The notes beneath the pieces were generated by a model. It saw nothing but the letters and a program-made list of their open reading frames with translations. It had not been told where the DNA came from and made no database searches. A stretch of 64,000 nt of DNA, from assembly GCA_008933995.1 (NCBI GenBank), contig WARS01000032.1:3117001-3181000 (forward strand). The letters run 5' to 3'. The translations under genes and the position numbers were made by a program. This DNA is from Datnioides undecimradiatus (lineage: Eukaryota > Chordata > Actinopteri > Lobotiformes > Datnioididae). Position 1 is the first letter of the stretch, and each line of letters begins with the position of its first letter. Of the stretch, positions 12,101 through 24,100 are shown one piece after another.

Positions 12101-15100
12101 AAGCACGGCAGAGCATGGCTGCCAAAGAGGAAACTGGACATTCACCCATTTGTTAGAATTATTATAAAATATTTGTATAGAGTATGGAATGTCTAATTTC
12201 ACCATGCCCTTGATTTCTCAATTCAACTGCAAAGCCAGCAAAACCCACTGTCAATACGCGTCTATCTTTCAGTTCCACTAACAAAGTCATTAGCTTATCC
12301 ACTGGTCTATGAATCTCTTCTTCGCGCTGCAATGTGCCGGTAACTGTTAGTGAAGGCTACAATATACACCACAGTGACATTCAGGAACACTCAGGGAGTG
12401 CACGTCACTAGGGTAAACAGGGGGCTAACAGAGGGCAGCTGCTGCCCTGCTGTCTTTGGTGAGCCACAGTATTTACCACTCTGATGCTCCAGCCGGGGCT
12501 GCCAGAGGACTGCCTGGTCTTTGGGACGTCCCACCCCTCTGGCTGGTCTGGCGACCAAGACAAGGGGGAGCTCACACTGCTATGGGGGCTCCATGCACCC
12601 TAAGGTAAGGGAGGGCGGGTGAGAGAGTGAGAGAGAGGGAGGGAGGAGGGCGACAAAATGCAGCAACTTAAAATCAAAGCCAGCGAAGAAACAAAACATA
12701 CAAAGAAAGATGTTAGAGAGATGTGGTGAGCTCCTAATGTAGCCATTTAGGAAGGTACTCAATACACATCCATCTATGCTGAGCTACAGTATTACCAAGC
12801 ATATGATGTGCCAGTATATTAACAGGGTACGTTATTTGTGTTACTCTCTGTGTTAAAGCCAATCCTTGAGTATTTCATGCAAATGTGTTAAAGAGGCATG
12901 TTTCTAATAGACTGTTAAGGCAAAACTGGAGAGCACAGTTGTGTTAGTTGCAAATCACACAGCATAATTTGCCAGGGCATCATGGCAGCATAGAGAAGGA
13001 AAGAGGCCCTGCAACCTCTCACCATGACAACCATGTATGTTTGGCATGTTGACAAAACAAGGGGAATTGCGTCAGTAAAGCAGCACATGAGCGAATCAGA
13101 CAAAAGCATGCTGGGCTAAAGAGGAGCAACATTTAAATTTCCTGAAATAGATTTCCCCAGGCCTCGTGTAACAAATTAGTTTGAGCCATATAATGTTTAT
13201 TTAAGAGATGGGATATATCTGGGAAAAAAACATTTTGAAAACTAAATTAGTCTACCCTTACGAGCATCATTCATAATATATTATAGCCAAGGGTGTGATT
13301 TAATTCCCATTATTATTTGTCTGAATGAGTCTACATTCAGTGTCTCTATTATAATTCACACGTTTAAACGACACAGAGACACTAATATTAGAGAATTAAA
13401 TGGTTTTTGACCTAATGCAGTTGATTGTATAAAACTAGGACATGGTTATGGTCAGTATAATTTGGGACTTGATGAATGCAGCATCTTCAGTGGGATACTA
13501 AGATTGTGCAGGTTTTTAATATGGACATGAGATGAAGAGTGACTGATGAAAATGCCACTGAGGTGGGATATAGTGAGGATGCTCAGAAGTGGTGTTTTCT
13601 TCATGAAAAACATAATTCCCACTAAAAAAAAATAATTACTAAATAATTGGAGTTTTGCATGAAAACTGCCACTGGTCATGGGAAGTACCACTGAAAAGGG
13701 CACAAGGACTTGACAGAAAGCATCATTTGCTGTCCCTTTGCTACGCGTACATACCAGTACGTATAACTTGACTGAAAACAAAAATTAAAATGCCACAGAA
13801 TAACACATCCTGCATCATATGAGCTCTTTCAACCAACCCAGTGCCACTAAAAAAAAACAAAACCCTAATGCGCCTTCATAGTACTGAACCTTAATAATAC
13901 ACCCACACACCCACGCCCACACACATATAGCTGCGACAGGGAATAAGGCGGAACAAACCTGAACACAAGGTGAACTATTAGTCTTTGTCGACATGATATT
14001 CAGGTTCCTACCTGTTTCACTCGTGGCCTTCCAGGAGAAAACTTCCTCTTGGTGATGGCTGGCTTTCCCATTCCAATCTTAGGGGTGAGTGGTATAAGGG
14101 TGGTGGTGGGTATTACGCTGCTGTGGTCACCCAGGGAAGGTAGGACCTGGGTCTGGGGTGGCTCTCGAGGAGATGTCCCTCGGCCCAGAGGGGAGCAGTG
14201 GGAAGGAGAGGAAACCATTTCAGCCAGCCTTTCTACAGATGTCTTCAGTGTTTTTTCCTCTGAAGACAGGCTGGAAAGTGACAGATTAAGCTTGCTCTCT
14301 GGTGTAGTGTACATCTCCTCTGATGTACTGGAGGCTGAGGGCTTAACAGTCTCTGCCATGTTCCTGTGAAAAATACCCTCACTTCTCTCTTTGTTAAGTT
14401 CTTTTGGAACAGTCTCCTGGAAAGAAGCCTCAACTACATCCATACTTGAAAGCTGGGGTAGTGAGACCTCCATTGGTTGGTCCGAGAAAGGTACTGATGT
14501 AGTACTTGGTTCTTTGGTGGTTGAGATGATGGCCTTAAAATCCTTTGTGCTGGGGTTGGCTGTGCCCTCCTCAGGGCAGGCCTCTGTCTTTGCTGGTTTG
14601 ATTTGTAACTTAGTATCCTGTGTCTGTAGTGACTCCATAGCAACCTGGGATGGAAGAGACTCAGACTCCTGGCTGGGAGTCGCTGAAGATGCAGAACTTT
14701 CTGTAGATGTAAGCTGGGCTCTTGCTGCTGGTTTAGTTTCTGTAGGAGGAAATACACAGTGGTCAGATATTTGGATCTCTTTAAATGCAAAAAGTGAGAC
14801 ATGGGAAACAGTAGACACGTTATGATTATGGTCATGCCATTTATGTTCATGTGAACTTAAGGGGGGAGACACCAGGTCAGACTGTGAACTGTAAATCAAT
14901 TTTAACAGTGAGATTAAACTAAGCATAACAAATAAACTTTACAATAGCAATCACTGCTTTATCACTGTAACTCAATGAGGTTCAACTATGAAGATTCAGA
15001 GCTAAATAAATAGGCTGTGTACACAAACCTGGTTTCAATTCTGCTAGGGTTTTGTTGACAGAGGGTTCATTAACCTGCCTCTCGACAACATCTACTCCCG

Positions 15101-18100
15101 TTGAGACTTCTAAAAAGAGAGGAGAGGATTTATTATCAAAAAGATCATAATCAATAAAAATGACATTTGTTCATAATTAAAGAGAACTTAAAGTCTGGCG
15201 AGATTGCAAATTAAGATAAAGTGGTGAGGGAATAAAAGAAAGTGGGCCATAGGGAAATGTTAGGCTTGAATGCCCAGCAGTCAAACTGACTCAGATAAAG
15301 AAATAGTTTGCCTTGCATTAATTCCACACACCCATTATTTCAAACTGAAAAAACAAGCAAGACTAAACTGTGAAGTGAATCCTCAAGTAATGTAAATTCC
15401 TCTCCTTTTAGCAAACAAATAGCCACGCATGGCAGCCATATCGCCGCCAGCGCTCCTCTGTAAAAATGGTCTCAACGTGAAAACAGCAGTCTTCTCAAGA
15501 GAAGACTTAAGAAGGGAATGAATTTAATAAAAAGGTTTTAAGTATATTTTTGGTGAAATGGAAGTTGTCAGTGTATTGATATGTACGCTTTCAGAGAATA
15601 AATTCCAGCAGGAACTATGACATTTTCACTTTGAGACCATTTTTACATAGAAGCACAAAGGACTGATTTTTATGGTACAATCACTATCACCTAATATTTA
15701 ATATTAGCACAATCAATTAACTTAAAGTGGGCCACAATGCTTTAAATATAGTGTTTAAAACTAAAGAATTACATACGTATCAGATATCATATCTATAATT
15801 TGTTTGTTTTACCCTAAAAAAAAAAAATAAAAAAAAATAAATCAGCATCATGCTTAAAAACCCCATATTTCACACAGTTGCAGATCACAGATCATCTCCT
15901 GAACCAATAAAAAGGAATTCAATACTTGCAGTAGAAAAAAGGTTATACGTGGATGAAACATTAATTTTACTGCTTGGATTACACAAACTGTCGCATTAGC
16001 CTTGAGGAATGAGTGTTGCTAAAAAGAGGTGGCCTTTGCAAAGGCAGTGGATAAAATGCATAGAAAATAAGACGGTAATCTTTGCACTCATCTAGTGTAC
16101 CCTATTCATTTCATTACTCGGTTATAGTGTTTCCTATCCTCTCTCTCCTGTTGGTTGTGTATTAAAGACATTAGTGCATTTGGCTAGTCTGGCATGAATA
16201 GAACTAGTCATTCCTGGCTATCGGGCATCCACACATCGAGCCAATATTCTGCCAGACAGCCTCTGACCGTACAGATAGCCTAGTCTTAATGAGGGGCCCA
16301 CCATTTCGATCCACAAGTTCCCATGTCACACTGATCCCGACACACACATGCACCTGCTAAGCATCTCTGCCAGGGAAGGGAGTAACCATGACAACCAACA
16401 TCCCAGGGTCTGTGTGCTCTGGGCTCATGACTGTGCAGCTTGCAGGTGCTCATCCGGTGCCGATGCCAGAAAGTCAATTAGGAGATAGGCCTCCAACCAT
16501 CTCAAGCCTTCAACTATTGACCAAGCTGAACACACATTCTCATTCATATTAACACCCTGCTTCCTATATCTCCTACAGTGAATAAGGTGATGGTTGAGAT
16601 AAATACAGGGCTTTGATTAATGCAGCAGAGGCCTAGAGCCAGGTCTAACTTGCAGTCACAGAATGGATCTAACAGTGTCTATCAGTTGAGTCATGGTAAG
16701 CCTGCTGTTAAACCGTGAGTGGTGAGGAATCCTGGCAGCTCTGGTTAATGACTTTAATTACATTACATGCGCGGGCACTTGGCAGCATAGTCATGATCTC
16801 ATATAACCAAGCCAAAACAAAATAAAAATCTGAAAACATCCAAGTTAGATTCAGGACATTGTCCAAATCGATTTTATTCTCTCCTCATTTTGTGCAGGAT
16901 TTTCAAAAAACTGCCAAAAAATGTAAAATCTATTTTAACTGTTTATGGTCTAAAAGGCTTCAACGCAAAATCCCAAATGATATCTTTAGCATTATGGCAC
17001 GTGCCTTGAAAGAACAGGTAAAGCTTAACTCAGTCTTATTTTGAGGTGCTTAACATAAACCTCCTAAGGCTCCTCTTAAATCGATACACAGAACACATGT
17101 ATGCTTGTCTTTGAAACCACAGTGGGAAAAGCATCGCCTTGCCAGCAACATGCAATGATGAAGCAGTTCATGACAGGAAAACACTAGTAAAATGAGAGCG
17201 CATGTGTATGGGGAGCAGAGAAACCAAGCTGTGTGTGCAGCTGTGAATGAGCCAGCGTACCTCCAAGGCAGGTTTGCAGACCGGGGATCTAATATCATCA
17301 CCATCATGTTACTCCTATCCAGTCTCTCCTGCCAGTAGAGCCTGTTGTCTAGACAGAGTGGGCAGCGTAGCTACAACTGGCATCTCGAGCTCACCGTTAA
17401 TTTCCCTTATACTAGTCCACTCTACTGCAGGCAGAGCTCACATGGACCAGTGTGGAAATGCACCCTAGAGCCTTATATAAGCAGAGACCGCAATGATGAA
17501 AATAAAGTGTTGGTACTGCTTGTATTAGAGAAGCACAATGACCAGCAGGAACAATAGACAGCTGTTGTGAAGGATATGGCGTCTGCTGCTAAATGGCATC
17601 AAGCTAGAAAAGCTTCCAGCAAAAAAATAACGTCTAGGTCCAGTCTTGTTAAAGTCATATCTTATGTGTCCATATTGTCTCTGATTTGGTAATAAGGTAG
17701 TTATTTCATGAAATGTCTCCGCAGATTTGTTTTATTCTAGTTATTCATTCTCTTTAGCGTTAAGGGAAACCACAGACCACAATTAAAACAACATAATTTA
17801 TCTGTCCTGTCCAGGGTCTTTTAACCCCACCAATCATATGGTCCCACAGATTGTTGGTTAAGTTTCACACACCTGTTGCTAGCAAGCATTCACACAAACT
17901 TATGACAGGCATCAGACTTGAGCACAGTGCCTCAGTAATCTTTGCATCCATTAAGTAGCCAAGCCAAGTCTGGTCTAGTCTGAAGTTAATAAAGAAAAGT
18001 TACAAGTCAAAAGCAACGTGGACTTTAAAGGGGACAGATTATGGCAACTGAAAGCTGTTTTAAACAGGTCCAGTATGTCTTAAAAACAAGCTTTTGAATT

Positions 18101-21100
18101 TTTTTTTTTTTTAAATCTGAAATTCAGCCTCTGAGGAGGGTCTGCAGTCTCCCATTCTCTACATTCATTATCTTTGTGGAGTTCTGAGTGGGCGGAGGTT
18201 ATGATAATCAGGCGTTGCGCTGACTGGCTGTCTGAATAACGTATGGAAGGGGAGGGTGCAGAGGGGTGCAGAGGGGTGCAGGACTGGTATCCAACATGGC
18301 TACCGCTCCTGATGAAAAGCCCGCAGCTGTACACTATAGCTACGAGCCAGAATCTGACTGCGAACAGCCGGAGGAAACGGTTGAAAAGAAAAAAAAACCC
18401 CAAAAAAAACACAGCCACGGTCTCCTCTGGTCTTCTGGGGACAGAACATAGGCATTTGTGCTGGTTTTTACAACCAACAACAGAGCAATTTGTATGTCTG
18501 GCTCGGACTGATGACATCGTGACACACCACTAGCTTACCGCTGGAAACAGTGAACTTCACCTAGGCGGGATGAACGCTGCCTCTCAGTGGGTTCACCAGA
18601 GGAGGACGGCCTAAGTAAATCGTTATGCAACGACAGGAGCTGAATCTGAACGGCCTGTAGGAGCACCAGTTTACCAGTAGGTGGGCTGTAGAGACGATGC
18701 AGGGCTTGTCTGCCTTCCTCATTCTCTGAGATGGTAGGCTGAGGGGGGGGGGCTAGTTTAAATATGTATAGGCAAGAAAAAAAACCTGTTTTTCATAATA
18801 CGTCCCATTTAAGGCTGCATGAGCAAAATCAAAGGAAATGCTCCAAAGCGTCAGTCTTGCTCACATAGACTGACAGCATATAAAGCCTCCCAAAGATACA
18901 GGAGGGAGATACAAAGTACTTTTAATTTTCAAAACACAGTTACAAAGACAATGGAGTGGCTTTAATCTGTCACTAGTAGGACACCATCTGGTTATTGGAG
19001 AGTCCTCAGAAAATGCTCTATATAAAAAGAGGGAGTGCTTCTCTCTGGTCTTAGTCCAAACAACTCCTGATCCTTTCATCTGCAACAACTGCAACTTCAA
19101 AACTTCATCAGCGCTGACACTACAGACTGAGCTCATGTTCAATGGCCAAAACTTTCAACTGCTTCTGCATGGCTAGAGGCTGAATGAGTGAACCCTGAGC
19201 AACAAAGATTCTCTTTCATTTTCAATCGAATAACCTGGTGCTTGTGTGTATGTTTTTTGTAATCAAAAGAGGTACATTCCTTAGCTCTACCTCACAATAA
19301 CAAGATATAATTAATATGCAGATAAACCACATTAGATCCTCAAGAGGGACACTTGGTGATAGAGGAAAATAAAGACCTCAAGATAATACAAGGAAAGAGA
19401 TCAGAGTAGTTATCTTCCTGTGTATAATCTAACCTTTTTGGAACCAAGACCCACCAGGCTTCTGGGCTGACGTGGCCAGCTTCTCCTCCTGGACGGTAGC
19501 CTGAACAGGCTCTGGATCTGAGTGCAATGGAACAGCAAGTAATTCCGGTTTGGGGTCATTGTGCATTTCAGGAGGCAGCTGAGTGCCAGGTTCTAGGTCC
19601 GTGTGCTTTTTAGCCAGCTGTAGGCCAGTCTCAGAGTCTGTGTGCATGGAGGCTGGCTGAGGGCTGAGCTCTGGGCCGGTGTCCATATCCTCTGTCTGTA
19701 GCGCCTGCTCTGCAGCAGGAGACCTGCAGTTGGAACAAACATAGTCCTCTCTGGGGTGGATTTCTGCTTGGCCTGAGTTCTGACGCTCGCACTCCAGGTG
19801 TAGCCATCTGAAAGGAGTGCACAGGAATTTTAAGAGATTGTTCAACAGGGATTTCTGTGAAATCCTAATGTGACATATTTATTACTGTGGTCTTCTTAGT
19901 GTTTTCATAGTGTTACCATGGTACATGCGTAAGGGAATAGTGCAGGAATAACAGGAATAAAATAAATTAATAAATAAATGAGAGTGTTGCATTCAAAGTA
20001 TTTAAGCTATAAAACAAATGTTCCTTACCTCTTACAAGTGTGGCAGAAGAGTAAGTCTTTGTGATGCTCAGGGTCCAGGATGCAGGCACACATAGGACAG
20101 CACAGAGCAGGGTCCTGGTTTTGGACGCAGTTCTCACACAGCAGGCTGGTGTGATGCCATTGCCTGCTGGTTCGTGTTCCACACTGGATGCATACTCTGC
20201 AGTTCTGGGGAGCAAAACAGCCCTTCTTACTAACATGATGACAGTGAAAACCATTCAGACCCAATGCAGTATAAATGCACTGTTTTTTTTTTTTGCTTTA
20301 CCGATTTGGCACCTGATTTATGGAACGGGAAACAAGCACGAAGGCTGCCCAGGCCCACAGCTAACGTACTTATTTTTAGGATCACGACTTAACTCCAACA
20401 ACAATTTTAGGTAGAGCTGGAGAGTACGACTTATAAATAACATCGATATTTATCTGCCTTGATGAAATGGCTCCATGAGGTAGTTTTCTGATCAAAAGAA
20501 TATTTTTTCATAAATGACATTAGGTTTGCACATAACAGTACAAACATTACATTATTAAGATTTAAGCAATGAGATTAATAACAATAAAACTTCTAAATCA
20601 ACCTTAACTCAACCTTAATCAGATTCTGGTCCCATAAGCCCTGAACTATCTGCCACAAATTGTAGTGTCACAAATGACCAACAATGAAAAAGGAGAAAAA
20701 TCAGGATGTGTATTGGCAACAATCTGGCAACACAGTAACTATTAACCTTTATTATTCAAAATATTGCAACATGTTGTGACATGGTATGAAAATCAACACA
20801 AATCTATATTTTTTTTAAATATTATAACTGTCAGAGCATGTGTATGCGTCGTATGCGTTTTAACATACGTGTTTTAATCAGTATTAGTCATATACAGTTA
20901 TTTTCTATCTTTTGTCAGCTTGCATACCCTGGAAACAAAAGTCACACACAAAATTACTGCACCTGTTTTGTTGAGCACCAAGTCATGGGCAACTTGGTCA
21001 CCAAGCAAATAAATAGCAGCCAGCATTTTTTAAATGAATATCCACACTGAGTGCCTGCATCAGCCAGCAGAGCTGCTTTGGGTTAAAAGTGGTCATTTGG

Positions 21101-24100
21101 CTTTTATTACGGCAGCATGCCTCTTAAGTGCTGCTGTTCATTTAAAAACTGCATTTGGACTTCAGTATTCTGCTCATACTGGGAATGAAAAGACGCTGCC
21201 ATGGTTCTGACAGAACCTTCAAGCCACAACTCTACAAGAACTTTTTATGCACAAATCATCATACAACACTATGAATATTTTAGAATAATAAGAATTAGAG
21301 GATTTTCTTTGGTGTAGGCTTGACCCGTGGTTTTTTTTATTTATTTTAGCTCTCAAACATAAATAGGTTCATACATTTTAATTGCAAAATTAGATCTTGA
21401 AAAAAAAAAATCAGGTATTCAGTAAACTTGAAATGAAATGAAATTAATTTTAAGGTTGTAGGCAAAAATGGAAAATAAAAATACTAATTGCAATCTCCAG
21501 TTTTCCTGTTTTCAACATGCCATGATCATAAAGCTTATTTGTGAAAAGTGTACGAGCACTTACTTTCTTTCTGCGTTAGTGTGGCCTTTGAGTTTAGCAG
21601 ACTAGCTGGCCACTTAGCTTGAGTGAGCCTGGTGCTCATACATGACAGGCAGCACTAAGAGGAACATGACAGAGCACTGAAAGTGGAACAATGACTCATT
21701 TTTCATTGATCCCTACTTCAGTAAGACAATTGCACTCAGAACAAAACTACCGTGCGAGAGGGAACAGGGGTTGGTGGCAGTCACTCGGGAGAAGCGAGTG
21801 GCAAGAATGTGTGTGGGTTGTGTTCCTCCTGTGCTGAGTCAGATAGAGAAGCCAAGTGTGAAGACCTTTCATCACCTGGTCGCTTTTTTTGCCATGACCA
21901 CTGCTGAAAATCGTGCGGTTTGTTAAACAGGTGCCTGAGTGACAAGCACACCATATATGCTGCTGGAGGATGAAAAGGCAGGACCGCACCAGCGGATGCG
22001 TGCGATTAACATTCACACGCATGTACATGCAGATGCACAGTGGATTACCTCACAGCAACGAGGCTGAACTGAAGCCTTTAAAAGATCAGTCGATGTGAGT
22101 CATTTCTTAACCACAGGAAGCACAAATACAAATCACTAAAAAGTCATATTTTCTGTGGTGGTAGACATTTTACTCTGTACCAGAAAAAAGATTTCTATCT
22201 AGAATATTCTTCGTTTGTTTTGTGTAGCAATTTCCTGTGAAATTAAACCAGGATGATATCATCCGGGCATTGTGTACAACAGATTTAACCAAAATATAGC
22301 TTTAAAATATTTTTTAACATACCAGCCAGACCCCAGCCCTCCATTTCATAATGTCTTATATAAGTCGGCCAACATTACATAAGGTCTTTCCTACCTTACA
22401 TCTCCATCCATTGGTGGGAAGAGAGTCCATAGCAGGTTGCAGACAGAAGGTGTGGTAGCCTTTGTCACACATGTCACACACCAGCATTTTAGTGTCCTCT
22501 CCTGGGTTCCTAGAAAGAGAGAGACAGAGAGAAGGTTGCATGAAGCAGGATAGAGTAGGACTTTGACATCCTGTTCGTTACTTCAAAAGGCCGTGAGTAC
22601 AGCAGTCACAAGGATGATAAGAGTTGGTCTGTTTTTCTTGTTGGAACTATCATATTTAGGAGGTGTTCCTCAACAAAATGTTTTTCAGAATGCTTTAGTT
22701 CTCAGTTGAGCACTTGCCTTTTTTGATTTTTCAAGCCAGGTGTTTTCTTTAAAAGACTTTTTTCATTCTTTGTTTGAGCTGCTCTTGCTGTTTCTGCCAA
22801 CATACAGGATGGTTTTACAGCAAATATCACCTCACTTTGTTAAGACAATGAAAGAATTATGAATCAGAAGAGAGGACCAGGCTTTTTCTGCTTTTTTCTG
22901 CTTCCCTTTTCTTATTTTTCAGAAAATGGAGAAAGAATTTGTTTTTGTTTAAATGTACATCTTGCGCAAACTTAAGCATATTACTTACTAAAAAAAATCC
23001 AATGGCCCCCTCAATGAAAACCTTAATTTTGCAAGAACAAAGAGAAGCCTGGCTGAGTGCACTGATTGTCCTATAATGACTGACTACCTATTGTTGAAAA
23101 CACATACAGAGTGAGACCTGCAGCAATCTGTAGGTGAAGACGTGCAATAAGTCGTCCTGACACGTGGAATCCAATGCCAGGTATTCTGAACTTGTAATGT
23201 TTTTTTTGTTTCTGTCAGTATTAAATGTGAACTAGTGTATCCTTCTACTGTTATGTGGCTTGTAATGTAAACACACAAATGGCATTTTGCTGGACAAAAT
23301 AGGATGTACTTAAATTATATTTACCTCCATTCATACAGGTAAGATTTAAGATTGGTATAGCACTGACAATAGATGCTATGCTATGCCAAATTGATTTAAA
23401 AAAAATGGTGTTGGAATCAGAATGTTTGTAGCCAGTCTCAAAAACCATGCCATCCATTACAGTTTGTGGCAGCATATTAGGGAGTTTTACTCAACATGAA
23501 AAATACCATGCTAGCCATGAAACATTGTACTAGGGTTTCCATGTAAATACAGAACTAAAAGCTCAATGGGCAGTGTTCTCCTAAGGCAAACAGGCCTGGT
23601 GCTAGCAGAGCTCCTGTGCTGTTTAAATAAGGTCAGAAGTTACAAGACTGAGCTTCAGGGTACAACATTCAGTTAGCTCCTCACAAAGCACAGAAGTAAA
23701 CAAACCAGCAGTAAGCACTATGCCTGGTAGCGATACAGAAAAACTGTAAGACAAAAACGAGAGAAAAGCTAGAGAGGACAAAAACATTCAGCCTGAGATA
23801 CGTTTTTTTAGGCGAGTGGGAAGGTGACTCACTTGCACGTCTGGCAGATTTTGCACTCAGGGCACTGCCAACCTGCCCTCCTTAGAGGGGTCACAGCCAT
23901 GTCCAGGCATATCCCATGGTAATGCTGACCACAACTGGTGCAGAAGAGCTGGTCCAGTAGGTCCCCTGGGCTATCGCATAGCGCACAATTTACATCATCT
24001 ACAAGTGTGGGGAAGAAAATTAAAGCAACAGGACTTAAGTTGAGAAAATATGAGACAAGAGTCAAATGCATATCACACAGTACAGTTTACACAATGTCAG

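Larger units (their letters stand above)
15110..19433 (-). other. kmt2c intron 11 (4.3 kb) with two mobile elements
   Basis: One of the longer introns seen. It contains the inverted-repeat element at 15.5 kb and the TTAA-flanked element at 18.0-18.8 kb. The part from about 16200 to 16800 is less AT-rich and free of simple repeats; it could be a regulatory element but shows no coding frame. Confidence 0.6.

Noticed and set aside
14391..14825. Plus-strand 144-codon open frame opposite exon 13
   Set aside because: It is the antisense shadow of the long Ser/Thr-rich kmt2c exon.
18243..18533. Plus-strand open frames in the TTAA-flanked element
   Set aside because: They are Lys-rich from an A-rich tract and contain the triplicated 10-bp unit; the recognisable THAP piece is on the other strand.
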